Positions 1 through 12,393 are shown, counted from the first letter of the stretch. The stretch is DNA of 64,000 bases from Mauremys mutica (GCF_020497125.1 NC_059074.1:197728915-197792914); one strand, 5' to 3'. The notes: generated from the sequence alone by a model not told the origin. Numbers and translations: made by a program.

Positions 1-1749
1 AAAATAAAGCAAAGGTCAACCTAACAAAGCAATCAAAAGTCCAATTACTCCCACTGAAAATGGAATCAAACTACTCCCACTGTGCACTAGGCAGTAGTTT
101 CAAGTCATGTGAAACTTTCCTTTGGGTTCAACCTGTTTGGGTTTGCAAGCCAAAAGCAAAATCCAGTCAAGAACTGGCAAATACCCTGTTTGGGAACAAA
201 ACCTTACACAATTAGAAAGGACTTTCATATGGGTTTCCACAGGAACCTAGAAATTGGGCCAGGTTCCCTTAACTAGATTATAAAATTTAGCAAACCTATT
301 AAGTTTTGGGGTCAGTGTTTCAATACTGGGCAAGGTTTATATTTTCCATTTTTATAACAAAAAGATTCTAACTGTTCTATGGCTAATGAAGAGATAGGAG
401 AAGGTCAGCAGCTTTGATGAGACACTTCATGCTGAAGTTTCATACACAGGTACCAGAGTTGTACACAAAAATATGTACAGTAACTGTATATATAACAAAA
501 CACGCTTGTGTTTCTAGAAAAGGGTTAATTGTGTAAAATAACAGGCCTTCGCATGTACAATTATCACTCTGCATGCACAATTATGCTTCTGTATCAGCAC
601 CGGAATCCATTTTAGAGCACGATAATTTGTCTGTACAACACTTGTCACCTATGTTTTAAAATGTAACTCTTACTATTTGAAATGCAAATACAGTCTGCAA
701 TGATTAAGCAAAAAGGCTTAATTCACATTCAGATAATTTCCAAAACTATTTCTCCACATACACACATCACTGTGGTACACTGTGTTTAGCTGTTCAATGT
801 GCTGTTCCTTGCTGCCCCGACAATGCATTTTTCCTACAGACTAACACTGAAGCTTGACTTGTTTAAAAAAAAAAAAGCAAGTTCAGTCCATGTATGTTTT
901 CGAGAGAGAATGTAAAACTACACTTTACCCACAACCTGACTTCATTCCAAACATTGGCAATGTGAGACTGATTGTTCCTGACCCACTCTGCTGTACATTT
1001 ATCATTCTTCTACAAAGAGCTCAGTATTTTAAAATAGAAATGCAATGGCAAAGTATTGAATTGATACATGATAAAATGCATTTGATTAAGACTTAATAAA
1101 GTAGTCTGTATATTACCAGTGAATAATTCACAGTAAGATAAAGTTGGACATAAAGCAAATAGAGTGTCAAAGCTAATTTCGATGTGCATTCTTCAGACAT
1201 ATTACTTATGTTATTACTAATTTCTTTAAAAAATGCATATTGGGTTTCAGTAGCTTTTTCATTATTACAGCATATAATACAATAAGCCCTTTTGGAAAAA
1301 CATACCTAATTTAGCCATATAAATGGTATAAAAGCAATGCAATATTTATAGGAAACTAGTTAGCTTAGTGCCTTTTTTCATACTTTGAAAAGCACGGTTT
1401 GACTTTAAAAGCAACAGTGCTTCAAAAATCCTTTCGCCCACTCAGGTTTTTTGGATTGGTTTTCTGTGAATCATCCAAAATGGTATTCTAAGCCATTACT
1501 GTTTTAATGCTTTTATGGCTCTACGTCTCACACACACAGCTCTGAAAGAGTTCCCCTTGATACTCCCCAGGCTGTTGTGTTTGGTGCTCACCTCAGTGTG
1601 CTCTTTAAGCCTCCTGAGTCTGAACAGAATGCAGGTATTTCCCCGATTAGTGATCTCTAGGGATATTCTCATGCTGCAGATTCTCTGTCTAGCCCCACCT
1701 TCCAAGAGTTGAGACCCCAGAGTCCAACTCTCAAGTCCTAGGACTAGTG
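1..1749. other. AT-rich unique DNA, no gene seen
   Basis: No coding region, repeat boundary or RNA gene could be supported here. The sequence is AT-rich with short homopolymer A runs and only small, unconvincing open frames. It could be intron, intergenic DNA or a long untranslated region; nothing visible separates these. Confidence 0.5.
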
Positions 1750-1757
1750 CTTACCAC

Positions 1758-1938
1758 CAGGGCCGGCTCCAGGCACCAGCGGAGGAAGCACGTGCCTGGG
1801 GCGGCACATGCTAAGGGGTGGCATTCCATCCATTCTTGGGGCGGCACAATCCAGGCAGCTTTTTTTCTTTGTTTTGGCAGTTCGGGCGGCTTTTTTTTTT
1901 TTTTGCTTGGGGTGGCAAAAATGGTATAGCCGGCCCTG
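1758..1938. mobile_element. hAT-type MITE, 181 bp
   Basis: A short non-autonomous DNA transposon. It begins CAGGGCCGGCTCCAGGC and ends in the inverted counterpart GCCGGCCCTG. The flanks are CTTACCAC on the left (1750-1757) and CTTACTGC on the right (1939-1946), an 8-bp duplication with two mismatches, the length typical of hAT transposons. The interior contains two T-rich tracts and repeated GGGGCGGCAC-like motifs. The same terminal family recurs at 31276-31630 and 32173-32367. It has no coding capacity, so a hAT transposase must have moved it. Confidence 0.8.
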
Positions 1939-1946
1939 CTTACTGC

Positions 1947-3042
1947 TCTGGCTCCCCCGCAGCTTATGTATAACCTTGCCTAGAACTCCAGCCATACGGA
2001 TAATCTGAGTTTACACTAATTCTTTGGAGGACAAGATAGTGAAAGCAAACAGATACATCGACTGACATGGCACAGGATTCTAAACCACCATTACTCTTTA
2101 CTTAGCAGCTCAAGATTGATACATAGATCTAAACAAAATAATAAACATGTCTAAGTGCATTTCCATGCCTCTGTATCCTTACCATTCTGGAGCATTCTTT
2201 GGGAACAAGCTAGAATCCTCTAAGGATTCCAGGATCCTTTCTCCCCCCACCGCCCATCTGTACATGGCTTCTCACCCAGAATGCAGAGTCTCTCATTAGC
2301 CTCCCTCTCTCTCTAGAAATGGCTGCTTGAGACCCTCTCTTATATACCTACTGCATTCTGTGAGGTGATTCCCTGATCAGCCCCCTCAGGTAATTAAATC
2401 CCCTACTAGGCGATCTGTTGCTTAGTTACCAGCCCAGCTGGGTGGGACTGGTTCTTCTGGGCAGTAGTTGACTTTGTACAAAGGTGCTTCTATCTGCATA
2501 GAAGACCATTAAGATTTAAAGAAACTTTGTTGTGCCATTACCCCTTGAAATTCCATTCCAACATGGAGGTAAACGGACAAGAGAGAAGGGAAATAACCAC
2601 CACATTCAAAATGGAGCCCACAGCATAACGCAGATACACAAAGACACTCCCCTCCCCAGTGTCAAACAGAATTCGTAAGCTACACATAGACAGATTCCCC
2701 AAATCATCACAATCTCATTCATTTTCTTGAAATTAATTTTTGTAACATTCAACATGCAGCCTTTCCAAATTTACAAGCCATGAACAAACTGGCCCTTTAA
2801 ATGGATTTTGGATGTTAAATTACAGACATGTCTATAGAAATTCCATGTGTCTCCTTGATGGACAAGATCCTGGCTTAAACTGAATCAAAAGACTAAAGCC
2901 AGAAAGTATCTTTCAAATAATTACTATTAAGCTATCAAATATTAAGATGTTTGCCAAGACAAATATTCACATGTAATGCAAACAGTACATGGCATAAGGA
3001 CAGTTTATATTAAGCTTTGAATTTTCAAAATGATTCAGTGAA
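1947..3042. other. No gene seen
   Basis: Mixed-composition unique DNA. I see no supported exon, terminal inverted repeat or recognisable retroelement tail in it. Confidence 0.45.
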
Positions 3043-3045
3043 TTA

Positions 3046-3329
3046 GGGTATGTCTACATTGCAATAAAAAATCCTGTGTCAGCGAGTCTCAGAACTCAGA
3101 TAAAATGACTCAGGCTCATGGGGCTTGCACTATGAAGCTAAAAATAGCAGTGTATATGTTTGGGCTCAGACTGGAGTCTAGATTCAAACCTGGCAAAGGG
3201 AGTGGGTCTCAGAGCCCAGAAAGCAGCCCAAGCCTCAACATCTACACTGCTACTTTTAGCCCAAGTCAGCTGACCCAGGATCTGAGACTTGCTGCCGCAG
3301 GTCTTTTTTTTTGCCACGTAGACAAATCC
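3046..3329. mobile_element. Harbinger-like MITE, about 284 bp
   Basis: The left end is GGGTATGTCTACATTGC, preceded by TTA. The right end is a degraded inverted copy that still shows GTAGACA before ATCC. The interior matches the element at 10535-10738: both carry TTTGGGCTCAGA, then CCTGGCAA, then a CCCA-rich block and a GACC(C/T)(A/G)GG segment. The termini resemble those of the 57593-58145 element and, more loosely, of the 4.86-kb Harbinger transposon at 34815. The 3-bp TTA/TAA target preference is the Harbinger norm. The right duplication is decayed (TGA), so that boundary is less sure. Confidence 0.65.
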
Positions 3330-3699
3330 TGAGACCTCTGAGGTAGAACTTTCCATGGGAGTTGGGTGCCTAACTCCAGTAAGCTCTTTGAAAATGCTGG
3401 CCTAAATTTTCTCTAGAACCACTGCAGAAACCTTACACCGAAGTATGAACATATTTGATTAACTCTGACTCTCGGAAGGACAAAGACAACTCTCCTTGTC
3501 TCTCTGAGACAACCCTCATGCTTGCAGAGCAAACATAAAAGCAACCTTAGAGGTAAGGCTGTACAATAGCAGGAAGAGGAGAGACAGGCCACTTCTCCTA
3601 CCCTCCGCAGGATCCAGAACTTTCCAGAGGCACCAGGACCGTGAGGTGCTCCCACTCCCTCAAAGACCCACTCCCTGAGGCCCACTCCACATGGTTTGG
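3330..3699. other. No gene seen
   Basis: Unassigned sequence between a MITE and an L2-like composite. The minus-strand open frame of 97 codons here has no recognisable domain and is not called. Confidence 0.4.
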
Positions 3700-4245
3700 G
3701 GAACAAAAATATTCTAAGGAGGAGCCTGCCACCTGGGTCAAAGCAACTCTTAAGCTGGCAGAGCAGGCCCAGAAGCAGATTCAGCAGGTTCTGTACCAGG
3801 AGCCAATGGACACTGCTGAAAGTCCTCTAATTGCTTGCTTGCTGATTGCTTTCACATATGTGGGGTGATGGGGGTATAGTGAAACAGAGGTGAAGTGACT
3901 GCTCTCTCCCTCTCTGTCATAAACAGCCGGTGAGAACAGGGAAGAAAATCTCTAGAGTGAAAGCAATCAGCAAGCAAGCAATTAGAGGACTTCTCTCCTG
4001 TCCCCTCTCCCTTCTTTGTCTTTCTGTCCCACTCAACAAAACTTCACCCACACAAACACAAACAAAATAACTCGGGCATTCACTGTGTTATATCCCTTTA
4101 CCTATGTCTGTTTTGTCTATTTAGCTTGTAAGTTTTCTGGGGCAGGGACTGTCTGTGTCTACTACTCTTTTGGTACAGTACCTAACATAATGGGGTCCTG
4201 ATTTTGTTTGGTTCCTAGGCACTAGCCTGATAAGCATAATAAACA
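3700..4245 (+). mobile_element. L2-like LINE/SINE composite fragment
   Basis: The right part (about 4085-4245) reads as the 3' end of an L2-like retroposon: a TTGTAAG segment, then GGGGCAGGGACTGTCTGTG, a GTACAGTACCTA segment, ATGGGGTCCTGAT and a final AATAAAC tail. The left part (about 3718-3900) contains a CTGGCAGAGCAG...CAGAAGCAG segment also found at about 26756-26785. Similar composites lie at 26740-27445 and 49340-50085, so this is a repeated unit rather than a local gene. The family name is inferred from the 3' tail only. Confidence 0.55.
3822..3990. repeat. Perfect 34-nt inverted repeat with 101-nt loop
   Basis: The arm at 3822-3855 (starting GTCCTCTAATTGC) is the exact reverse complement of the arm at 3957-3990 (ending GCAATTAGAGGAC). 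The spacer of 101 nt carries CT-rich sequence. It lies inside the L2-like composite repeat. A perfect match over 34 nt in an otherwise decayed repeat suggests a recent inverted duplication or an actively maintained hairpin; which one is inference. Confidence 0.9.
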
Positions 4246-4249
4246 ATCT

Positions 4250-4689
4250 ATCACTCCAAGTTGGTCCATATCACCATATATCTGATCACTCCTCACTCCC
4301 CTGCTCACTCTCTGACAAATCATGTTGAAGTTTGATTGTTCTACTAACGGGACCCATCCCCATCACTACATAGTTTAAAAAGACCTATGTTCACCTTGAA
4401 GAAATAAAACAAGGTAAAGAACAATGATTTAAAACCCCTTGGGATCCCAAACAGCACTGCAGAGTACACACTTCGGGGGACACTGGAAGGCCCATTTGTA
4501 TTTTCATTGAATTTGACTGCCTGATTAATTGTTTAGTGTGCTATACGGGTCACATTGGACTAGCTTATTTGTTCTCTGTGTGACAGTACAAAGAGGTTAA
4601 GAGAGCTTGATCTGCCAAAGGACACAAGATAAGTGCAGGCAAAGCTGTGAAATTATAAAGGTATTTCCTTTAAAAACCTAACTTTAATA
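4250..4689. other. No gene seen
   Basis: Unassigned sequence upstream of the CR1 element, with no supported coding or RNA feature. Confidence 0.4.
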
Positions 4690-5036
4690 AGAAATCATAT
4701 TTAATATTGGGGAAACTTTTGGGATAAGGGGAGCCTATACAGGAAGGATGGGCTCCACCTAAACCAAAGTGGATCCAGACTGCTGGCACTTAACATTAAA
4801 AAGGTTGCAGAGCAGTTTTTAAACTAAGAGATGGGGGAAAGCCGATTGCTGCAGTGGAGCACGTGCATCGGATAGAGACTTCTCTTAGAGGAGAGTCTAT
4901 TGATAGAGATTCTCTAGGTTCTAGTCAGGAGGAGAGGATGGAAGAGGATGAAGTATGGGCCAGATCAGATGAGAAATATTCACATAAAAAAGAATCTGAC
5001 AACATCAGAAAAGGGCAGACAAATAAACAGTTTTTA

Positions 5037-5844
5037 AAATGCTTGTACACAAATGCTAGAAGTCTAAATAATAAGATGGCTGAACTAGAGTGCCTCATGT
5101 TAAAGGAGGATATAATAGGCATCACAGAATCCTGGTGGAGTGGGGACAATCAATGGGACACAATCATTCCGGGGTACAAAATATATCGGATGGGCAGAAC
5201 AGGTCATGCAGGGAGGTGGAGGGGGCGTGTCACTATATGTGAAAGAAAATGTAGAATCAAATGAAGTAAAAATCTTAAATGAATCCACATGTTCCATAGA
5301 ATCTCTATGGATAGTAATTCCATGCTCTAATAAGAATATAACAGTAGGGATCTATTATCGGCCACCTGACCAGGGCAGTGATAGTGACGATGAAATGCGA
5401 AGGGAGATTTGAGAGGCTATCAAAATAAAGAGCTCGATAATAGTGCGGGATTTCAATTATCCCCATATTGACTGGGTACATGTCACCTCAGGATGAAATG
5501 CAGAGACAAAACTTCTCAATATTTTAAATTACTGCTTCTTGCAGCAGCTGGTACAGGAACCCACAAGGGGAGAGGCAATTCTTGATTTAGTCCTGAGCGG
5601 AGCACAGGATCTGGTCCAAGAGGTAACTATAACAGGACTGCTTGGAAATAGTGACCATAATATAACAACATTTAACATTCCTGTGATGGGAAGAATACCT
5701 CAACAGCCCAACACTGTGGCATTTAATTTCAGAAAGGGGAACTATGCAAAAATGAGGAGATTACTTAAACAGAAATTAAAAGATACAGTGACTAGAGTGA
5801 AATCCCTGCAAGCTCGTGGACACTTTTCAAAGACACGAACTTAA
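5037..5844 (+). pseudogene. CR1 ORF2 endonuclease domain, frameshifted
   Basis: Encodes the exonuclease-endonuclease-phosphatase fold that nicks target DNA during LINE insertion. Visible motifs are YTNARSLNNK (position-1 Asn), GITESWW (catalytic Glu), YRPPDQ, a DFNYPHIDW motif carrying the Asp and Asn, LDLVLS and terminal NSDHNIT with the catalytic His. The Gly usually preceding DFN is Arg (VRDFN). The frame shifts near 5200-5215, a stop lies at 5410-5412, and a further frame change precedes 5539. It feeds into the reverse transcriptase remnant downstream. Activity is excluded by these breaks. Confidence 0.88.
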
Positions 5845-6359
5845 ATGTATACCCCAAATTAAAAAAAAAACACAGTAAAAGAACTAAAAAAGAGCCACCA
5901 TGGCTTAACAACCATGTAAAAGAAGCAGCGAGAGATAAAAGGCATCTTTTTAAAAAGTGGAAATCAAATCCTAGTGAGGTAAATAGAAAGGCGCATAAAC
6001 ACTGCCAAATTAAGTGTAAAAATGTAATAAGAAAGGCCAAAAAAAAGTTTGAAGAACAGCTAGCCAAAAACTCAAAAGGTAATAACAAAATGTTTTTTAA
6101 GTATATCAGAAGCAGGAAGCCTGCTAAACAACCAGTGGGGCACCTGGACGATCGAGATACAAAAGGAGCACTTAAAGACGATAAAGTCATTGCGGAGAAA
6201 CTAAATGAATTCTTTGCTTCATTCTTTATGGCTGAGGATGTTAGGGAGATTCCCAAACCTGAGCCGTCCTTTGTAGGTGACAAATCTGAGGAACTGTCAC
6301 AGATTGAAGTGTCACTAGAGAAGGTTTTGGAATTACTTGATAAACTTAACATTAACTAG
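5845..6359 (+). pseudogene. CR1 ORF2 linker between EN and RT
   Basis: A lysine-rich linker that is open from 6090 to 6359 and includes MFFKYIRSRKPAKQPVG and an acidic stretch ending in VLELLDKLNIN before a TAG stop. This is the usual spacer between endonuclease and reverse transcriptase in CR1 proteins. Past the stop the same frame continues straight into SPGPDGIHPRVLKELK, the first conserved RT block, so the stop is a point lesion. Confidence 0.8.
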
Positions 6360-7799
6360 TCACCGGGACCAGATGGCATTCACCCAAGAGTTCTGAAAGA
6401 ACTCAAATGTGAAATTGAGGAAATATTAACTATAGTTTGTAACCTGTCCTTCAAATCCCCTTCTGTACCCAATGACTGGAAGATAGCTAATGTAATGCCA
6501 ATATTTAAAAAGGGCTCTAGAGGTGATCCCTGCAATTACAGACCGGTAAGTCTCACATCAGTACTGGACAAATTAGTTGAAAAAATAGTAAAGAATAAAA
6601 TTGTCAGACACCTAGAAGAACATAACTTGTTGGGCAAAAGTCAACATGGTTTCTGTAAAGGGAAATCATGTCATATTAATCTATTAGAGTTCTTTGACGG
6701 GGTCAACAAACGTGGACATGGGGGATCCAGCGGACATAATGTACTTAGATTTCCAGAAAGCCTTTGATAAGGTCCCTCACCAAAGGCTCTTACATAAATT
6801 AAGTTGTCATGGGATAAGAGGGAAGATCCTTTCATGGACTGAGAACTGGTTAAAAGACAGGGAACAAAGGTTAGGAATAAATGGCAAATTTTCAGACTGG
6901 AGAGGGGTAACTAGTGGTGTTCCCCAAGGATCAGTCCTAGGACCAATCCTATTCAACTTATTCATAAATGATCTGGAGAAAGGGGTAAACAGTGAGGTGG
7001 CAAAGTTTGCGGATGATACTAAACGGCTCAAGATAGTTAAGACCAAAGCAGACTGTGAAGGACTTCAAAAAGATCTCACAAAACTAAGTGATTGGGCAAC
7101 AAAATGGCAAATGAAATTTAATGTGGCTAAATGTAAAGTAATGCACATTGGAAAAAATAACCCCAACTATACATAAAATATGATGGGGGCTAATTTAGCT
7201 ACAACTAATCAGAAAAGAGATCTTGGAGTCATCGTGGATAGTTCTCTGAAGACGTCCAACGCAGTGTCCAGCGGCAGTCAAAAAAGCAAACAGGATGTTA
7301 GGAATCTTTAAAAAAGGGATAGAGAATAAGACGGAGAATATATTATTGCCCTTATATAAATCCATGGTAACAGATGTGGTCTCCTCATATCAAAAAAGAT
7401 ATACTGGCATTAGAAAAAGTTCAGAAAACGGCAACTAAAATGATTAGGGGTTTGGAATGGGTCCCATATGAGGAGAGATTAAAGAGGCTAGGACTTTTCA
7501 GCTTGGAAAAGAGGAGACTAAGGGGGGATATAATGGAGGTATATAAAATCATGAGTGGTGTGGAGAAAGTGAATAAGGAAAAGTTATTTACTTGTTCCCA
7601 TAATATAAGAACTAGGGGCCACCAACTGAAATTAATGGGCAGCAGGTTTAAAACAAATAAAAGGAAGTTCTTCTTCACACAGCACACAGCGAACCTGTGG
7701 AACTCCTTGCCTGAGGAGGTTGGGAAGGCTAGGACTATAACAGGGCTTAAAAGAGAGCTAGATAAATTCATGGTGGTTAAGTCCATTAATGGCTATTAG
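6360..7799 (+). pseudogene. CR1 ORF2 reverse transcriptase, frameshifted
   Basis: This domain would copy element RNA onto nicked chromosomal DNA. Visible blocks in order are PDGIHPRVLKELK, MPIFKKGSRGDPCNYRPVSL (about 6495-6550), QHGFCKGKSC, motif A MYLDFQKAFDKVP (Asp at 6748), motif B SGVPQGSVLGP (from 6913) and motif C FADDT (7006-7020). Both catalytic Asp residues of motif C and the Asp of motif A remain. A frame change occurs between about 6694 and 6767, a stop at about 7174-7176, and the C-terminal part resumes in another frame at 7374 with LEKVQKTATKMIRGL and SLPEEVGKA. It is inactive as it stands. Confidence 0.92.
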
Positions 7800-7998
7800 C
7801 CAGGATGGGTAAGGAATGGTGTCCCTAGCCTCTGTTTGTCAGAGCGTGGTGATGGACGGCAGGAGAGATATCACTTGATCATTACCTGTTAGGTTCACTC
7901 CCTCTGGGGCACCTGGCATTGGTCACTGTCGGTATACAGGATACTGTGCTGGATGCACCTTTGGTCTGACCCAGTATTGCTGTTCTTATGTTCTTATA

Positions 7999-8811
7999 CA
8001 TAAGATCTATACTGACAACATACATAAGCTGCAATCATGATTAATGACACGAAGGAAGAATTTATGTCAATGCACATTTTCACAGAAGGGCACAATGCAA
8101 TAGTATATTTCATTCACTATGCTGAAGGTGCAGTTCAACAATGTGCAACATTTGCTTAGAAATATTTATTCCTTAGCATCTAAAAAATACAGTCATATTG
8201 CTTATGACTGTCTAATCTTTATTGAGTCTATCATAAAACACACAGGAAACAACAGCCCTACTGATCACAGCGTTCAGTTTATAAATGGCATAAGATGACT
8301 CCAGATCAGTTGTCAAATTGTTAAGCAACAATAAAAACATAAATATTTTAGAATTATTTATTCTGGATCAACTATAGGAAAGATTCATTAATGACTAGTT
8401 TGTCAAAGTTGCTGTATCAAATGGGTACTTCTGTCAAAATAAGTTATTGAGTCATATTCCAGGAAGCTCAATTCAAAGTAGATAGTCTGTATTTTTATTG
8501 TCTGTATTTAACGCACATTTGAAATCAGCAACATGAAAAATCAGCGAGAAGAAGAAAAATGTCTCATATCAAAGCATTCCTGTTGCAGTTTAACAGATAA
8601 TAAAATATGAACAAGTAAGATAAAGCTCAAAGAGCTGCCTAAAAAAATTACATATGATAATTAAAGTGGATCAAACTATTGTGAGTTGAACTTAGTGCTT
8701 TTCTCTCCAAATATGAAAATACATTTTATAATAAAATTGACCTAAAATGAAATCCTGTTAAGTTTTAAAAGGAATGTTGATCAATTACCCCATCCCATCC
8801 TCAATACCAAC
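7999..8811. other. AT-rich DNA, no gene seen
   Basis: Strongly AT-rich sequence between CR1 and a MITE. I see no supported feature. Confidence 0.45.
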
Positions 8812-8819
8812 CCTGAAAG

Positions 8820-9078
8820 CAGGGCTGAATTTAGGGGCAAGCAACCCGGGCAACCACCTGGGGTGCTGGGCTTGAAGATTTACAGATCCTAGCGTGCAAA
8901 TGTATCATCTTATATGACTGGGTTAAATCCTGCATGCAAATCGTGCATCAAAGTCGTGAAATGGGCTACAATAAAAAACAAGGTATTCAGAAGTTTAACA
9001 AATCTGGGGGGGTGGAGGGAGGGAAGGGACTGAAGACACTCCTGACCTGGGGTGCCATTTGGTCTAGTACCAGCCCTG
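8820..9078. mobile_element. hAT-type MITE, 259 bp
   Basis: Begins CAGGGCTGAATTTAGGGGC and ends TACCAGCCCTG, short inverted termini of hAT type. It is flanked by a perfect 8-bp duplication CCTGAAAG (8812-8819 and 9079-9086). The interior includes a CCTGGGGTGC segment at both ends, extending the inverted repeat. It has no coding capacity. Confidence 0.88.
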
Positions 9079-9086
9079 CCTGAAAG

Positions 9087-10530
9087 AATCTGTGTAGTGT
9101 ACTTGTACATAGCTCTCTTCAGGTAAGTAAATGTTAATTTCTAAAACTAGTAAACTAGACTCTACAGAGAACTCTATTTGCATATAATGGGTCACATCCT
9201 GAAAATTGGCTGATTTCCACATCACCCACATTCTAGGGACAGCGTGCTGGGCTGGTACCCTGGCACAAAATCACTTATGCAGGCTGCTAACATTCACAAA
9301 TGTTGAAATTTGAGCCAGGGATCCCAGCATCACAGGGAATGCTACCCATGTCCTTTCTCCTCCAACTTTGTCCTCATTATTGCACAACATAATCATTCAC
9401 AAATCATGAACCAGGCCCCACGTAATCCAGAGATTTGGCTTTAAAATCCTTAGATTTAAAATATAATAAATGTGGGATTCTTTGTATTTGCCTTCTGGTG
9501 TTTGAGACATTATGGTTCCCATTTTCAAGTTTTCTCCCAATCACGAGGGCTAGATTTTTTAAAATGAAAAGCGAGATTCTCATCTAATCAACTGACCCCA
9601 AGAAATGGGGCATGAAGAGAAACACCATTTACTGCAAGATTCACAATAAAATCACAAGAATCAGCAACACTGTGCCCCACCTGCAGCAGTGTGGTGTCAT
9701 GAAAGCCCTTCTCCACTGGAAGTTGTATGGCCAACTTCCACATGCAGTGCAGCGGCACCAGATTGGATGATCTGGCCAAACATATGTAATGCACATTATA
9801 TCAATATTTTGGAATCGTATTCAGTAAACATGGCAGAGCCTTTCTAATAAAATGACACAGAAACATTTCAGGATATATGGTCCATAGTCATCCTTTCCCT
9901 TGTTAAGGCTTATGATGGGGACCTATGAATTTGTGTAACTGAAAGATCAGTGTTAAATGGGGGGGGGAAAGACGGGTGTTACTTAAAGGCTTCAGTAGTT
10001 TGCAGCCAACTTATCATATTTACAGTAATCCCTGCTAGCACTCACTTGTCATACAGTAAGACTGTCAGTATTTCAATTATTAAGAACTATATTCAAGGGT
10101 TTATAACTCATTTGTACAATCAGAGCTTATTTTAATATTGGCACAGGAGATCAGAAGCAAATGTGTTGAAAAAAAAATTGGTTTGCTTCATAACAGTAAA
10201 TTTGTTTTCCAACTTTTCAGATATAGTCTGTTTAATACTTCATTAGAGGACAACAAGGAATGGAGGGTTACAAGATGAAGTTTGCATTATCTGTAACTGA
10301 GAACAGCTTTTCAATATTTTTGTTCTTTTACTTAAAAACTACAACATAATTCAAATCTACAAAATCTACAACAATTAAAACAATCGCCTTCTGTTAAAAA
10401 ACAAAAAAAATTCAATATAAAGCACTTTCACAGAACTCAAAGAGCAGACAACAAATAATTGTTTGCTAAGAAATATTTACAGACTAAATTTGCATATATT
10501 CATGTGTCAATTGCCATGATTGTGTATGTA
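9087..10530. other. No gene seen
   Basis: AT-rich unique DNA with a G run at about 9959-9967 and scattered A runs. No supported exon or repeat boundary. Confidence 0.45.
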
Positions 10531-10534
10531 ATTA

Positions 10535-10738
10535 GGGCTGTTACTGCAGCCCTAAAATTGCAGTATAGATGTTTGGGCTCAGAAACCTGGCAAGGGAGGA
10601 GGATCTTGGAACCCAAGCTCCAGCCCAAACGTGAATGTCTACATGGCTATTTTCAGCCTCACAGCACAAGCTCCGGTCATTTGACCTGGGCTCTGAGATT
10701 CACCGCTACTGCTCTTAATTTGCTGTGCAGACATACCC
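10535..10738. mobile_element. Harbinger-like MITE, about 204 bp
   Basis: The right end CAGACATACCC is followed by TAA (10739-10741). The left end follows TTA (10532-10534) and is degraded. The interior matches the 3046-3329 copy in order (TTTGGGCTCAGA, CCTGGCAA, GACCTGGG). It is shorter because of an internal deletion. The right end is near-identical to that of 57593-58145. Confidence 0.65.
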
Positions 10739-10741
10739 TAA

Positions 10742-12393
10742 ATGACCAACTAAGAAGCCTAGCAAGGTATTTGTGTGGTAAATTACCAAATTGCATGTCT
10801 GATTACAAATTGTTCACAAACATTTTTTCATGAAAATTTGCCTGTAAACTTGTAACAAACCAATAAGCAAACATCATTAGCGATATTTTCTAAATAAAAT
10901 AAATGAAAGGCAGCCAGGATACAAGGAAACTTTGCAGAACCAAAAGCTTCAAGATTAAAAGCTAGGTTTTTTGAGAAGTGGATTGTTGTTTTTTTTATAA
11001 TGGGGTTGTGGCTACTTGCACTGCCGTCCCCTCCAGCCCCAGAGACATAACCCAGGAGACTTTTTGTCCTAGTTCTATGCAAAAAAACCATAAAATAAGT
11101 AACAGAAAGAGAACAAATTTTACATTTTAGACCAATTGTATAAGCAAAACCTTAATGCTTTATATACTCTCCCTTCCCTTTTGAAAAACGACTCCGGGAG
11201 CAAACTTGTGCCCACTGAAGTTAATGGAAAGTCTCCCACAGACTTCAGTGGGCACTGAATCAAGCCATTAATTGGCTAAAATGGGCATTTATGGATTGTA
11301 ATTCACAATATTCTACACTCGTGCATATACACATGCAGAGCAAGGTAAAAGGTATGGGGGGTATGTGTGTGTGTGTATGCGTATTCACCTTGGCTGTTTA
11401 CTTTTGCTTCATTATCTTTGCCTATCTTTCCATAAGCTATTAAAGAGCGTATAATTTTCACCAACATTCTTTTCTCTCTTGTGCATTTATCAAGCAAATA
11501 ATGTGACAGAACAGGGATAAATGAGAATGAAGTGTAAACATTTTTAAGAAAGGCTACTTAATGGACCAGGGTTTCTAATTTTACAACCTTCTCAATGAAG
11601 CAGATTTCAGTACAATTTTGTTTTGTTTAAATTTCATACCGGCTTTAATCACTTAATAGCATAACTGTATGCACAATTCCTTTCCAGTAAGGCATCGTGT
11701 CATCAAGAGAGAAGTCCTTTGTCTCTTTCAAAACACTGTAAACATAATTAAAATGTCAACAGCTATAAAATATTTTATGAAGTAATCTACGTTATGGATT
11801 TGATAATACCACAGCTAATTTCATACCAAGTTACATTAAATTACAGTGATAATGCTTCTTAGTTTGTCATGATACACCTTATCGCTTGATATAGCATTTC
11901 ATAAAACATTTTATTTACATGTAATTCAAATTAGGCAAAGCATTTATTTTACAAAATATTGGTAAATTTTGTTTTATTTTCCCTAATTTTTTTTCACGTA
12001 TTAAAAAATCTAATATATCATTGCCATGGGGGGAGGGGAGTTTTAGAAAACATTTTCCAAATAAGCCATGTGTTCTGTATTGCGATATCTGTACTTGTTA
12101 TTTACATCTACCCATATTTAACTAGTTATACATTTGTTTCCATGTGCTCGGAGATTCAAAAGTGCACATTTTAAAATAAATGTAAATAAACAAATAAAAT
12201 AAGCATCTAACATAGGACTGTAGGTGAAGAATATTTCATGCAGATGAAATAATAGTAAAACAAAGATCCTGTGTTCATCCAAATATCGTTGCTATTAAAT
12301 AGGGTGAAAAAGAAATACTAAGAATATAGATGACCAGCCCATTCAATATGAATATTTCCTTCTGTAGAAGTATCATAATCTGTACTCTGTATG
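10742..12393. other. AT-rich DNA, no gene seen
   Basis: AT-rich unique sequence containing a small hairpin (11211-11254) and a (TG)n run near 11364-11377. No supported coding region. Confidence 0.45.
11211..11254. repeat. Short hairpin with GCCCACTGAAGT arms
   Basis: GCCCACTGAAGT is followed after about 20 nt by its exact inverse ACTTCAGTGGGC. Short palindromes of this sequence type are common debris of fold-back repeats in vertebrate DNA. No terminal duplication was found, so the parent element is unknown. Confidence 0.65.

Larger units (their letters stand above)
4690..7998 (+). mobile_element. CR1 LINE, 5'-truncated, about 3.3 kb
   Basis: A non-LTR retrotransposon of the chicken-repeat-1 clade. 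The order is the end of the inter-ORF region (GGATGGGCTCCACCT at about 4747), apurinic-like endonuclease (about 5037-5840), reverse transcriptase (about 6360-7176), C-terminal segment (7374-7799) and a short 3' UTR. It ends in the octamer-like repeat TTCTTATGTTCTTATA (7983-7998), the hallmark CR1 tail in place of poly(A). ORF1 is missing, as expected for 5' truncation during target-primed reverse transcription; the left boundary is approximate. Stops and frameshifts make it inactive. Confidence 0.92.

Noticed and set aside
5792..6352. 186-codon minus-strand open frame, the longest in the window
   Set aside because: It is antisense to the CR1 endonuclease-RT linker; Lys-rich sense sequence yields Phe/Leu/Ser-rich antisense frames without stops.
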